NCBI GenBank assembly: GCA_032027005.1
Contig: JAVSMW010000002.1
Span: 223,627 to 287,626, forward strand
DNA length: 64,000 nt
Direction of reading: 5' to 3'
Source of the DNA: JAVSMW01 sp032027005
GTDB taxonomy: Bacteria; Bacillota; Thermincolia; Thermincolales; UBA2595
Shown here: positions 42,283 to 51,792 of the stretch, piece by piece
How positions within the stretch are numbered: the stretch's first letter is position 1
How the letters are laid out: every line of letters begins with the position of its first letter
Position numbers and translations under genes: made by a program
Notes under the pieces: model-generated
The model's input: the letters and a program-made list of their open reading frames with translations, nothing else
Databases searched by the model: none
What the model was told of the DNA's origin: nothing

Positions 42283-45003
42283 ATGGGAACAGAGAAACGT
42301 CTTGAGCCCGAAAGAATATTAGCAAACCAGACAAAGGAAAGCCGTGGAAAGCTTACAGTTTTTTTGGGGGCAGCAGCAGGTGTCGGGAAAACCTATGCTA
42401 TGCTGGAAGCCGGCAAAGAGAGGCTTGCCGAAGGTGTAGATGTAATTGTGGGTCTTGTAGTACCTCAAGGGAGAACCGAAACTGAAACAATACTTGAGGG
42501 GATCCCTGCTTTACCGTCTATATTGCGGGAGTACAAGGGAAAGCACTTCGCCGAGATGGACCTAGATGCCCTACTTGAACGCAGGCCGGGGCTAGCATTG
42601 GTGGATGAACTTGCCCATACCAATATTCCAGGTTCCCGGCATGCCAAACGGTACCTTGATGTTGAGGAGCTCTTGGCGGCAGGAATAAATGTTTACACTA
42701 CGTTTAACATTCAGCATCTGGAGTCCCTTAACGACCTTGTGGCCCAAATCACGGGAATTAGGGTTCGTGAAACAGTCCCCGACCGCATTTTGGAAAATGC
42801 CCAGATCCAATTGGTGGACATTCCACCGGAGGAACTGATTCAGCGGTTTAAAGAAGGTAAAGTTAATGTCCCGGGACAGGCTGCCGAAGCCATGCGTAAA
42901 TTCTTGCGCCCCGGGAACATAAATGCCCTGCGGGAACTGGCTCTGCGCTTTACGGCTTTGCGAATAGACCACCAGCTGGAATCATATATGCGCGTTCATC
43001 ACATTGACGGGCCGTGGCCCACGGGAGAGCGGGTAATGGTTTGCGTTAGTCCCAGTCCTTTTTCTGCTCAGTTGGTCAGAATAGGCCGGAGAACAGCGGA
43101 TAGCAACAGGGCCGAATGGCTTGCCGTTTATGTTGAGACACCGCGGCGGTTTCCGGCAAGTGAAACCGCTAAAGACCAACTGGCTAAAAATCTAATTTTA
43201 GCCGAGAAATTAGGTGCAGAAACGGTCACTCTATATGGCGACGACGTGGCTCAAGAAATATTAGAGATGGCCAGAAAACGTAACATATCGCAGATTATCA
43301 TCGGCAGACCGCTTCACCTAAAGGTACGGGAATTACTCCAGGGTTCGGTTGTTGATAAAATAATTCGCCAGGGCCAGGGTATCAGTGTCCACGTTATTCC
43401 CGGAAAATCAGAAGTTTTTCGGGAAAAAGTTTCAAGACAACCAAGAAACGCACAGCAATCAAATGTACCCACTGATAAGCGGCGGCCCATCTTATTTCCA
43501 CCTTATGTTTTGGGCTTTTTAGGGATGGTATTGCTCGCGTTGATAATTTCGCCCATTAAATCTTATTTGGGACCTGTAAATATCGCAATGCTTCATTTAT
43601 TAATGGTTTCATTGATTGCATCCCGGTGGGGAACATATCCTGGCTGTCTTGCAGCACTTATGGGAGTTGTGTTCTTTGATTTATTTTTTGTTGAACCGGC
43701 CTTCAGTTTTACTGTAGCCGACATCCGATATTTAATTAGTTTTGCTATCTTACTCATAGTGGCACTGATTACCGGAAGTCTGTCTACTAAAGTGAAAAAG
43801 CAGGTCCACCGATTACGGCAGGGGGAAGCCAGGGTGTCAGCTCTATATTCTTTGAGTCGTGATATTGCCGCAGTCGCTGATTTAAGTTCCGTTTTGGACA
43901 GCATAGTTCGGAAAGTGGCTGAAACTGTTGAATCCCAGGTCGTATTTTTGTTACCAGGAAATGACGGCAGGTTAGAAGTCAGGGCTACTTCGGATCCGGA
44001 GGCCGACAATTATTTTGATAAAAGTGAGCTTGAAGCAGCTACCTGGTCCTTTGAAAACGGCCAAAGAGCCGGTCTAGGTTCGGATACTCTGGGCACAGCT
44101 GCCGCACTTTATATACCTCTTCGCACCGAGCGGGCTACACATGGTATTTTGGGTATCCGTTCCAAAAATCTAAAGGGAAATTTTGATTCTGAACAAATAC
44201 GGTTGCTGGAGGCATTTAGTGGTTTAGCGGCAATGGCTCTAAATAGGGTAAAATTAAGCGAACAGGCCACGAAAGCTGTGACTTTAGCTGAATCGGAACG
44301 TTTACGAACGGCTTTATTTAATTCTCTTTCTCACGATTTACGCACCCCGCTGGCATCTATCATCGGGGCAGTCACCGGACTCCTTGAGGGGGAATGCGTA
44401 TACAGCCCCGCTGCTCGGGTTGACTTACTGCAGACCATTCATCAGGGAGCAATTCGGATGAACAGGTTTGTAAACAATCTCCTTGACATGGCCAGGCTGG
44501 AGAGTGGAATGCTGCAACTGAAAAAAGAATGGTGTGACATCCAGGATGTTATCGGAGTAGCTGTCAGCCGGATGGGAGAAACTTTGACTAACCGTCCATT
44601 GAAAATACATGTTGAACCGGATTTGCCACTTATACAGGCTGATTTTGTCTTGATTGAACAGGTGCTCATTAATTTACTGGATAATGCCCTTAAATATTCC
44701 AAACGGGGAAGTGAAATTGCTGTTTCCGCCTGTCAATCGGGGAAGCACCTGACAATATCGGTAGCTGACCGGGGTCACCAGATTCCGGAAGAGGATTTGG
44801 CAAAGATTTTTGATAAGTTTTACCGGCTGAGCTCTCGCCTCCAGGTAAGCGGCACCGGCTTAGGGCTATCAATTTGTAAAGGACTTGTCGAAGCTCACGG
44901 AGGTAAAATATGGGCAGAGAATAACCCCAGCGGGGGTGTAATAATGACTTTTAATTTACCTGTGAGTGATCAACAACCGGGTATGGGTAAAGAGGTGATG
45001 TAG
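42283..45003 (+). CDS. kdpD: KdpD-type osmosensitive K+ sensor histidine kinase
   Basis: About 906 residues. The N-terminal KdpD domain has Walker A GAAAGVGKTYAML and LVDELAHTNIPGSRH. A Usp-like domain (about 245-365) precedes four closely spaced membrane helices of the DUF4118 type (about 405-505). A GAF-like domain leads to the phospho-acceptor in SLSHDLRTPLASI, and the ATP-binding domain has NLLDNALKYSK and GTGLGLSICKGL. ATG 42283 is chosen over the TTG 42256 opening because AGGTGG lies 6 nt upstream. The stop directly abuts the KdpE start. No kdpFABC pump is present; Ktr-type uptake genes follow, so this pair probably controls those. Confidence 0.93.
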   Translation: MGTEKRLEPERILANQTKESRGKLTVFLGAAAGVGKTYAMLEAGKERLAEGVDVIVGLVVPQGRTETETILEGIPALPSILREYKGKHFAEMDLDALLERRPGLALVDELAHTNIPGSRHAKRYLDVEELLAAGINVYTTFNIQHLESLNDLVAQITGIRVRETVPDRILENAQIQLVDIPPEELIQRFKEGKVNVPGQAAEAMRKFLRPGNINALRELALRFTALRIDHQLESYMRVHHIDGPWPTGERVMVCVSPSPFSAQLVRIGRRTADSNRAEWLAVYVETPRRFPASETAKDQLAKNLILAEKLGAETVTLYGDDVAQEILEMARKRNISQIIIGRPLHLKVRELLQGSVVDKIIRQGQGISVHVIPGKSEVFREKVSRQPRNAQQSNVPTDKRRPILFPPYVLGFLGMVLLALIISPIKSYLGPVNIAMLHLLMVSLIASRWGTYPGCLAALMGVVFFDLFFVEPAFSFTVADIRYLISFAILLIVALITGSLSTKVKKQVHRLRQGEARVSALYSLSRDIAAVADLSSVLDSIVRKVAETVESQVVFLLPGNDGRLEVRATSDPEADNYFDKSELEAATWSFENGQRAGLGSDTLGTAAALYIPLRTERATHGILGIRSKNLKGNFDSEQIRLLEAFSGLAAMALNRVKLSEQATKAVTLAESERLRTALFNSLSHDLRTPLASIIGAVTGLLEGECVYSPAARVDLLQTIHQGAIRMNRFVNNLLDMARLESGMLQLKKEWCDIQDVIGVAVSRMGETLTNRPLKIHVEPDLPLIQADFVLIEQVLINLLDNALKYSKRGSEIAVSACQSGKHLTISVADRGHQIPEEDLAKIFDKFYRLSSRLQVSGTGLGLSICKGLVEAHGGKIWAENNPSGGVIMTFNLPVSDQQPGMGKEVM

Positions 45004-45687
45004 ATGGAAAGTAACGGTGTCCGCATATTGAATATTGATGATGAAGCGCCAATTCGCAAGCTCCTGCGAGTCGCCTTGACCGGGCACGGCTATGAAGTGG
45101 AAGATGCGTCTACCGGACAGGATGGACTTAATAAGGCCGCCGTGTTCAGGCCGGACCTAATTATCTTAGACTTGGGCCTTCCCGATATAGAGGGCCTGGA
45201 AGTGGTGCGCCGCCTGAGGGAATGGTCCAAAATACCAGTCATTATTCTTTCCGTTAAGGACCAGGAACGGGAGAAAATAGCTGCCCTGGATGCCGGGGCG
45301 GATGATTACGTTACAAAGCCTTTTGGAATGGGGGAACTCCTGGCTCGCATCCGGGCTGCCCTTCGCCATGGAGCTGAAGTGATACAAGATCCCATACTTA
45401 AATTTGATGATTTGATGATTGACCTGGCCCATCGAAAGGTAGTAATTAATGAGAAAGAAGTCAAACTAACTCCCATAGAATACGACCTATTGAAAAATCT
45501 TGCCCTGCATGCCGGTAAGGTCTTAACCCACCGCCATCTGCTTAGTGCCGTTTGGGGCCCTGAATATACAAATGACACCCATTATTTGCGGGTTTATACC
45601 GGGCAGCTGCGGCGCAAGATTGAGGCAGATCCATCACATCCACGGCATATTATTACGGAACCGGGAGTAGGGTATCGTTTATTGTAA
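45004..45687 (+). CDS. kdpE: KdpE-type response regulator
   Basis: OmpR/PhoB-type regulator of 227 residues. The receiver has the acidic pair DDEAP at the start, the phospho-acceptor Asp in LIILDLGLPDIEGL, and the conserved Lys in DDYVTKPFGMGELL. The C-terminal winged helix includes KLTPIEYDLLKNLALHAGKV and RVYTGQLRRKIE. It begins on the base after the KdpD stop (translational coupling). The likely targets are the K+ uptake genes 145 bp downstream. Confidence 0.93.
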   Translation: MESNGVRILNIDDEAPIRKLLRVALTGHGYEVEDASTGQDGLNKAAVFRPDLIILDLGLPDIEGLEVVRRLREWSKIPVIILSVKDQEREKIAALDAGADDYVTKPFGMGELLARIRAALRHGAEVIQDPILKFDDLMIDLAHRKVVINEKEVKLTPIEYDLLKNLALHAGKVLTHRHLLSAVWGPEYTNDTHYLRVYTGQLRRKIEADPSHPRHIITEPGVGYRLL

Positions 45688-45832
45688 GAATTAATTATAA
45701 TTCCTATTTTTTTTATGTTTTTTTTATGTCTTAGGTTTTATTATTTATGCCTATTTGACCTGTTTTAAGGATATAATAAAACTGCTTTTTTTGTAATGGC
45801 GTATTGTTAGGCGAAAGGGGAGGGTGGAGTAA

Positions 45833-47212
45833 TTGGATATTTATGAAAGCAAGGTTAAAGATACACCAGGCTTCAAAAATGTTAATTTGTTTCGGCGGAT
45901 GAAACCAGCCCAGATTCTGGTGCTGGGTTTTGCTTTGGTGATTTTGTTAGGTTCGGTACTCCTTTCCCTGCCGGTTGCGAGTGCCTCGCGGCAGCCAACA
46001 CACTTTTTAGATGCTTTTTTTACGGCTACTTCGGCAGTTTGCGTGACTGGGTTGGTTGTCCAGGATACGGGGACTCATTTTTCCACGTTTGGGCAGGTGG
46101 TTATCCTGGCTCTTATCCAGATTGGTGGTCTGGGGTTTATGACCATGGCTACCTTTTTCGCCCTTTTATTAGGTAAACGAATCAATCTTAAGGAACGGCT
46201 GCTCATGCAGGAAGCCCTAAACCAATTGACTGTGGAGGGGATAGTAAAACTGGTCAGGCATGTCCTGGTAATTACCTTCCTGATTGAAGGAACTGGTGCC
46301 CTGATCCTGGGCATCAGGTGGTCCGGCGAACTTGGTTTGGCCCGCGGCTTTTATTATGGGCTGTTTCATTCAATATCAGCCTTTAATAATGCCGGATTTG
46401 ATCTTTTTGGCGAATTTCGAAGCCTGACGGGTTTTGTTTCCGATATAACCGTAAATACAGTCATCACAATCCTGATAATTCTCGGCGGGATAGGATTTAC
46501 TGTCATTGTTGATTTGATAAATAAGAGACGGTGGCGGGGGTTTTCTCTTCATACCAAAATAGCCCTCAGTACCACCGCAGCATTATTGGCAATAGGCGCA
46601 ATTTCGGTTTTCGTGTTGGAGTACAACAATAGCAAGACACTGGCTCCATTAAGCCTGCCAGCCAAGATTTTGGCATCATGGTTTCAATCAGTGACGCCCA
46701 GGACAGCAGGATATAATACCCTTGACATTGCCGGACTAAGGGATGCCACCCAGCTTCTTATTATAATTCTGATGTTTATTGGGGCATCACCGGGATCCAC
46801 CGGGGGAGGGATTAAGACAACCACCTTCAGGTCCTTGATTACCGCTGTGAGTTCAATGGTCAGGGGCAGGCAGGACGTGGAACTGTATGAACGGAGGCTG
46901 CCGCAGGATTTAGTCTACCGGTCACTGACCATTACCATTATTGCCACTGCCCTTGTCCTGGCGGTAACCATGCTCTTAACGATTACAGAGACGGCTGATT
47001 TTCTAATGATTCTTTTTGAAACAGTCTCGGCCTTTGGCACTGTGGGATTAACTATGGGCCTGACGACCAAGCTGACGGTAATAGGGAAGATTCTTATTGC
47101 TCTAACTATGTTTGCGGGGCGCGTTGGGCCGTTGACGATAGCCTTCGCTGTTGCCCAAAAACAACAAAAAACGCTCTATAGATTGGCTGAAGAGAAGATA
47201 ATGATAGGATAG
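45833..47212 (+). CDS. KtrB/TrkH-type potassium uptake membrane subunit
   Basis: A 459-residue K+ transporter pore with four M1-P-M2 repeats. Filter-like motifs are TSAVCVTGL, SAFNNAGFD, VTPRTAGYN and SAFGTVGLTMG. The SPGSTGGGIKTTTFRSL segment is the conserved intramembrane loop of KtrB/TrkH. The start is TTG 45833 with GGTGGAG 6 nt upstream. The gating subunit gene follows 12 bp later. This high number of Gly-containing motifs fits KtrB more than the longer TrkH. Confidence 0.92.
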   Translation: MDIYESKVKDTPGFKNVNLFRRMKPAQILVLGFALVILLGSVLLSLPVASASRQPTHFLDAFFTATSAVCVTGLVVQDTGTHFSTFGQVVILALIQIGGLGFMTMATFFALLLGKRINLKERLLMQEALNQLTVEGIVKLVRHVLVITFLIEGTGALILGIRWSGELGLARGFYYGLFHSISAFNNAGFDLFGEFRSLTGFVSDITVNTVITILIILGGIGFTVIVDLINKRRWRGFSLHTKIALSTTAALLAIGAISVFVLEYNNSKTLAPLSLPAKILASWFQSVTPRTAGYNTLDIAGLRDATQLLIIILMFIGASPGSTGGGIKTTTFRSLITAVSSMVRGRQDVELYERRLPQDLVYRSLTITIIATALVLAVTMLLTITETADFLMILFETVSAFGTVGLTMGLTTKLTVIGKILIALTMFAGRVGPLTIAFAVAQKQQKTLYRLAEEKIMIG

Positions 47213-47224
47213 AGGTGTTAACTA

Positions 47225-47872
47225 ATGAAGCAATTTGCTGTTATTGGTCTGGGGCGTTTCGGATCCAGTGTGGCCAAGACCCTTACCGCACAGGGTTATG
47301 AGGTATTAGCCATCGATGATGATCAGGGTAGGATTCAGGAAATAGCACCTATTGTAACCCACGCTATTCAGGCTGATGCCAAGGACGAGCAGACTCTTAA
47401 AGCTATAGGCATCCGAAACTTTGACGTGGTAATTGTGGCTATTGGTCAGGATATTCAGGCCAGTATCCTGGTTACAGTTCTGCTTAAAGAACTTGGGGTA
47501 AAGTATGTTGTGACTAAAGCTACGAATGATTTACATGGTAAGGTATTGACAAAAGTAGGGGCTGACAAGGTTGTCTACCCAGAGCGGGACATGGGTGCCA
47601 GAGTAGCTCATTCTCTGGTTTCATCTAATGTACTCGATCATATTGAAATTTCGCCTGATTATAGCATTCTCGAGGTTATTGCCCCGGAATCTTTAGTTGG
47701 TAAGAATCTTAAGGAGTCGGGATTAAGGGCTCGGCTCGGGGTAACTATTTTAGCCCTTCGGCGAGGAAAGGAAATTATAGTTTCTCCATCACCTGATGTG
47801 CCAATTCAAGAGAATGATATCCTGGTTGCAATTGGGGAAAATAATAATTTGCGCAGCATAGAACAAGAATGA
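47225..47872 (+). CDS. KtrA/TrkA-type cytosolic gating subunit
   Basis: A 215-residue RCK protein. The Rossmann motif GLGRFGSSVAKTLTAQGYEV binds ATP/ADP or NAD, and the C-terminal TrkA_C domain starts near residue 140 (LEVIAPESLVGKNLKES). It forms an octameric ring under KtrB. The stop lies near the upstream frame of the nhaA gene, suggesting one operon. Confidence 0.92.
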   Translation: MKQFAVIGLGRFGSSVAKTLTAQGYEVLAIDDDQGRIQEIAPIVTHAIQADAKDEQTLKAIGIRNFDVVIVAIGQDIQASILVTVLLKELGVKYVVTKATNDLHGKVLTKVGADKVVYPERDMGARVAHSLVSSNVLDHIEISPDYSILEVIAPESLVGKNLKESGLRARLGVTILALRRGKEIIVSPSPDVPIQENDILVAIGENNNLRSIEQE

Positions 47873-47912
47873 TTTGTTTACCCACAGTTGGCCTTACTGG
47901 AGGTACTTTAAG

Positions 47913-49085
47913 ATGCACCAGAATAAAACCCTGAACTTGCTGCAAGAATTTTCAATTCCATTGATAGTGGGCATTTTCGCAGCTTTAATTTGGGCCAATA
48001 TATCCCCTTTGAGTTATCGTGAATTTATAGAAAAGGAACTATTTTTTGGTGTAAATTTTCATTTTCTAGTTAATGACGTTTTTATGGTATTCTTCTTTGC
48101 CATAGCAGGTGTGGAAATTACCCAGAGCTTAATGCCGGGAGGTGATCTAAACCCTCTGAGGAAAGCCGTAAACCCGCTGTTAGCTACTTTGGGTGGGGTG
48201 TTAGGGCCTGCTCTGGTGTACATTAGTTTAAATCATTTCTTTGGGGCTCCTGTTTTTACCAAAGGATGGGGAATTCCTACTGCCACCGATATAGCTTTGG
48301 CTTGGCTGACAGCCAGGTTTGTTTTTGGTTCAGGTCATCCTGCGGTGAGGTTTTTATTGTTGCTTGCTGTAGCTGATGATGCTATCGGGCTTTTAATCAT
48401 CGCAATTTTTTACCCTGACCCGTTGCATCCGACTGAGCCGATTTGGCTGTTATTAAATGTTGCTGCCCTGGTTATAGCCTATTTGTCAAGGAAATTTAAA
48501 GTACGCAGCTATTTACCTTATTTGTTAACGGCAGGGCCGCTAAGTTGGGTGGGATTGCATAATGCACATCTTCATCCAGCTTTAGCCTTAATATTTGTAA
48601 TACCGTTTTTACCACATCCTGTTAGACAATCAGGACACTTGTTTGAGGAAAGCAAAGATGAGGATAAATTTTCCACTCTTGCCCATTTTGAACATCAATG
48701 GAGCCCGGTTGTAGACTTTGGCTTATTTTTCTTTGGGCTTACCAACGCAGGCGTCCAATTTTCGGGCATAGGAACCATAACATGGCTGGTATTTATAGCA
48801 TTGTTGGTTGGAAAAACCGGTGGAATATATTTGTTGGCCAACATTGCCCAACTGCTGGGATTTCCATTGCCGGACGGAATGGGTAGAAAAGAGGTCTTCG
48901 TGGCGGGTCTCATTGCTGCCATGGGCTTGACCGTGGCTCTGTTTGTTGCTGGAGCAGCTTTTACTAAGATTGAAATCCAAGGAGCGGCAAAAATGGGAGC
49001 CTTATTCAGTGCTGGCAGTGCTTTAATTGCATTTTTATTTGCGAAACTAATAGGAATTAAAAAAATTGTAGAAAAAGGTAGTTAG
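47913..49085 (+). CDS. nhaA: NhaA-type Na+/H+ antiporter
   Basis: About 390 residues and about 12 membrane helices. The ion-binding Asp pair lies in LAVADDAIGLLIIA, and the unwound-helix motif in PTATDIALAWLTARF. An N-terminal PLIVGIFAALIWAN and the C-terminal FVAGLIAAMGLTVALFVAGAAF also match NhaA. The frame opens at TTG 47874, but ATG 47913 has TGGAGGT 9 nt upstream. Extrudes Na+ in exchange for H+. Following Ktr genes under KdpDE, it makes a K+/Na+ homeostasis unit. Confidence 0.92.
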   Translation: MHQNKTLNLLQEFSIPLIVGIFAALIWANISPLSYREFIEKELFFGVNFHFLVNDVFMVFFFAIAGVEITQSLMPGGDLNPLRKAVNPLLATLGGVLGPALVYISLNHFFGAPVFTKGWGIPTATDIALAWLTARFVFGSGHPAVRFLLLLAVADDAIGLLIIAIFYPDPLHPTEPIWLLLNVAALVIAYLSRKFKVRSYLPYLLTAGPLSWVGLHNAHLHPALALIFVIPFLPHPVRQSGHLFEESKDEDKFSTLAHFEHQWSPVVDFGLFFFGLTNAGVQFSGIGTITWLVFIALLVGKTGGIYLLANIAQLLGFPLPDGMGRKEVFVAGLIAAMGLTVALFVAGAAFTKIEIQGAAKMGALFSAGSALIAFLFAKLIGIKKIVEKGS

Positions 49086-49137
49086 TTTTGCTGTAGTGCA
49101 ATCACGTATAACTGGCCCAATTTCCAACCTATGTTAC

Positions 49138-49166
49138 TTGCATTTAAAATAAGATTATGTTAAGAT
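49138..49166 (+). promoter_or_regulatory. promoter of SRP RNA
   Basis: TTGCAT (49138-49143), 17-nt spacer, TAAGAT (49161-49166). The start would be near 49173, about 35 nt before the mature 5' end, consistent with 5' processing as in Bacillus scRNA. Confidence 0.55.
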
Positions 49167-49206
49167 AATTCTGCTTTGATATTCTTTTGAGGTTAATAAT
49201 AAGTTT

Positions 49207-49473
49207 GCCGTGCTAGACGGGGAGGTAGCGGTGCCCTTTACCTGCAATCCGCTATAGCAGGGTGGAATTCCTGTCCCCGGCTTTATTCCGTGAGGTCTGA
49301 CTGCTGTAAGTGATGTTGAAGACCGGGTCTTGCGCAACGTGAACTTGTGAACCCCGTCAGGTCCGGAAGGAAGCAGCGGTAAGCAGGCCCTCGCGTGTGC
49401 CGCAGGGGTGCCTGGCCTGAGTTAACTGCAACAGTAACGCTTGGGGGATAATTGTCAAAGACAGGTGCACGGC
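49207..49473 (+). ncRNA. ffs: signal recognition particle RNA, large bacterial type
   Basis: About 267 nt. The ends pair (GCCGTGC 49207-49213 with GCACGGC 49467-49473). The 5' Alu domain reads GACGGGGAGGTAGCGGTGCC, and the S-domain tetraloop region has TCAGGTCCGGAAGGAAGCAG, the diagnostic Ffh-binding hairpin. The size and the Alu domain match the B. subtilis scRNA. Confidence 0.96.
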
Positions 49474-49487
49474 TTAATTTTTTAAAA

Positions 49488-49520
49488 AGCGCCACATCGA
49501 TAAAGATGTTGGTGCTTTTT
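49488..49520 (+). terminator. intrinsic terminator of SRP RNA
   Basis: AGCGCCACATC pairs with GATGTTGGTGCT, followed by T6. The T-tract runs into the dispersed repeat. Confidence 0.85.
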
Positions 49521-49650
49521 TATCCGATGGCTAACCGCCACGAAGACTCCCGCTTCTGTCAGCGGGAGATAAGTGGCGCTAAGCCACTGGATAAGTTCAA
49601 CTAAACTTCAGATGGAGTCAAAACTCCACCTGAAGTAAGTTTCACTTATA
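49520..49650 (+). repeat. full copy of the dispersed non-coding repeat (two nested hairpins)
   Basis: First module, 49520-49594: a long imperfect palindrome. TTATCC...GGCT...GCC-AC pairs with GTGGC...AGCC...GGATAA, and a nested hairpin CTCCCGC...GCGGGAG lies inside. Second module, 49596-49647: CTTCAGATGGAGT pairs with ACTCCACCTGAAG, then TAAGTTTCACTT. Partial copies lie at 5979, 8875, 10960 and 23701. No frame is present. Confidence 0.88.
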
Positions 49651-49741
49651 AAGGATTTACGGAATTCTTTGGCGAATTATATGTTAAATTGTATGGCCGA
49701 TTAGGGTATACTAAGTTGATGATATGTAAGAGGTGTAAGCT

Positions 49742-51421
49742 ATGGGTTATGTGGCTCTTTACCGGGAATGGAGACCGCAGCAGTTTTCAGATATAGTTGG
49801 ACAGGAACATATCAGCAGAACTTTGCAGAACGCTATCCAAAATGACAGGATTGCCCATGCCTATTTGTTCTGTGGACCAAGAGGCACCGGCAAAACCACA
49901 ACGGCCAAGGTATTGGCTAAAGCCCTGAATTGCCTGAATGGACCTGGAGTTGAGCCCTGTAACAGATGTGATAACTGTCTGCGGGTGACTGAGGGGAATT
50001 CGATGGATGTAATGGAAATTGACGCTGCATCCAACAGGGGTATAGACGAAATCAGAGATCTCAGAGAAAAGGTGAAATTTGCCCCAACCCAGGGTAAATA
50101 CCGTATATATATCATAGATGAAGTGCATATGCTGACTACAGAGGCATTCAATGCACTGCTAAAGACCCTGGAAGAGCCGCCGGCCCACGTGATTTTTGTG
50201 CTGGCCACCACTGAGCCGCATAAGATACCGATGACGATTCTTTCCAGATGCCAGAGATTTGATTTTTGGCGGATTGGACTTGCAGAAATTGTTAACCGCT
50301 TGAGGACTGTAGTGAAAGAAGTCGGAGTAGAGGCCGAGGATGACGCACTTAATCTAATTGCCAGGACCGCCGAGGGCGGCATGAGAGATGCCCTGAGTGT
50401 GTTGGATCAATGTATTTCTTTTAGCGGCAGCCGTGTGTTGATTAGTGATGTGGAAGCCATACTCGGCACCGTGAATGCCGAATTCTTTGTGCAGATGACC
50501 GACTGCTTTATTAAAAACGATGTTACCAGGGGTTTGCATTTTGTTGACGAACTGGTTAATCAGGGCAAGGATGTTCGCCAGTTTGCCAAAGATTTGACGG
50601 AGCATTTCAGAAATCTGCTGATTATGGCTGTCGCCGAAGGGGCCGAAGAACTGGTGCCGGTTTCGGCAGAGATGCTTGGGGTAATGCTAAAACAGGCCAG
50701 GGAGCTTGGACAAAAGCGAATCATCAATCTCATTGAGTTGTTTACATCAACGGAACGAGAAATGAAGTGGACTTCCCAGCCCAGACTGATTTTGGAATTA
50801 GCAGTCATAAAGGCGAGCGAAAAGTCGGTGGCCCTTGACTTAGATGAGTTACTTGAACGGGTGGCCAGACTTGAGCAAATGGTATCTCAAATGGGTCAGG
50901 CGGCAACTGCTGGACCCGGACAGGGCGGCCAAAAGTCGGCTGCTCAGGTTAAGCCGGGACTCAATAGTGGGTGTAGGAATCAGCCAAATAGGGAGGTTGA
51001 GTCGTACCAGCCGGAAAATACCGGGCAGGCGGGCCAGGTGAGCGATGGGCAGATGAAGCTTGATATTGAAGCAATAAGGAGATGTTGGCCCGATATCTTA
51101 GAGCGGATTAAAAAAGTACAGATGTCTGCCAGAGCTTTTTTATTGGAAGGGAAACCTGTGGATATCAGGGACGGACAGTTAATCCTGTGTTTTTCCGAGG
51201 ATTATGGATTTCATAAAGAGAAGGTTGAACAGCCGGATACCAAACATGCCATTGAGCAAGTGCTTAAAGAAGTCACCGGGGCAGATTTAAAGCTGCTGTG
51301 TAAATTTACCAGTGAGTTGGAGACCGGAGGGTCTAAAGCGGCATCTGCCGCCAAAGACAGCCCATTAGCGGAAAAAGCAGCCGGGGTGTTTGGGCCGGAT
51401 GTAATAGAAATTTTGGATTAA
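49742..51421 (+). CDS. dnaX: DNA polymerase III subunit gamma/tau
   Basis: Clamp-loader ATPase, 559 residues. It has Walker A GPRGTGKTTTAKVLAKALNC, the zinc knuckle CNRCDNC region, Walker B IIDEVHML, the arginine finger SRCQRFDF and the sensor motif EGGMRDALSVLDQC. The C-terminal tau part contains a Gly/Gln-rich linker. AGGTGT precedes ATG 49742. It heads dnaX-ybaB-recR, as in Bacillus. Confidence 0.96.
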   Translation: MGYVALYREWRPQQFSDIVGQEHISRTLQNAIQNDRIAHAYLFCGPRGTGKTTTAKVLAKALNCLNGPGVEPCNRCDNCLRVTEGNSMDVMEIDAASNRGIDEIRDLREKVKFAPTQGKYRIYIIDEVHMLTTEAFNALLKTLEEPPAHVIFVLATTEPHKIPMTILSRCQRFDFWRIGLAEIVNRLRTVVKEVGVEAEDDALNLIARTAEGGMRDALSVLDQCISFSGSRVLISDVEAILGTVNAEFFVQMTDCFIKNDVTRGLHFVDELVNQGKDVRQFAKDLTEHFRNLLIMAVAEGAEELVPVSAEMLGVMLKQARELGQKRIINLIELFTSTEREMKWTSQPRLILELAVIKASEKSVALDLDELLERVARLEQMVSQMGQAATAGPGQGGQKSAAQVKPGLNSGCRNQPNREVESYQPENTGQAGQVSDGQMKLDIEAIRRCWPDILERIKKVQMSARAFLLEGKPVDIRDGQLILCFSEDYGFHKEKVEQPDTKHAIEQVLKEVTGADLKLLCKFTSELETGGSKAASAAKDSPLAEKAAGVFGPDVIEILD

Positions 51422-51463
51422 ATTATAATTAAAAATAAAAGTTTCAGGAGGAGATTATTAGTT

Positions 51464-51778
51464 ATGATGGGTAATATGGGTAAAATGATGAAACAGGTGC
51501 AAAAAATGCAGGCTGACATGGCCAAAATGCAGGAGGAACTGGTTAACAAAACGGTGGAAGCCACTTCCGGAGGCGGTATGGTTAAGGTTGTGGCCAACGG
51601 GAAGCAGGAATTAATGTCTATTCAAATAAACCCCGAGGCAGTCGATCCAGAGGACGTAGAAATGCTGCAGGATATGATTCTTGCTGCTGTAAACGAAGCA
51701 CTGCGGCAGTCACAGGATATGGTAGCTAAGGAAATGAGCAAAATAACCGGTGGGATGAAGATTCCGGGACTTTTTTAG
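51464..51778 (+). CDS. YbaB/EbfC family nucleoid-associated protein
   Basis: DNA-binding dimer of 104 residues, with a Met/Gln-rich first helix (MKQVQKMQADMAKMQEEL) and conserved EATSGGGMVKVVANG and INPEAVDPEDVEML. CAGGAGGAG lies upstream. ATG 51464 and ATG 51467 are both possible. Lies between dnaX and recR as in most bacteria. Confidence 0.93.
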   Translation: MMGNMGKMMKQVQKMQADMAKMQEELVNKTVEATSGGGMVKVVANGKQELMSIQINPEAVDPEDVEMLQDMILAAVNEALRQSQDMVAKEMSKITGGMKIPGLF

Positions 51779-51792
51779 GCAGGTGAAAATGG

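Noticed and set aside
51105..51120. A-run in dnaX as a programmed frameshift site
   Set aside because: The six A are read AAA AAA G, not in the A AAA AAG phase needed for slippage, and there is no short gamma-form stop nearby.
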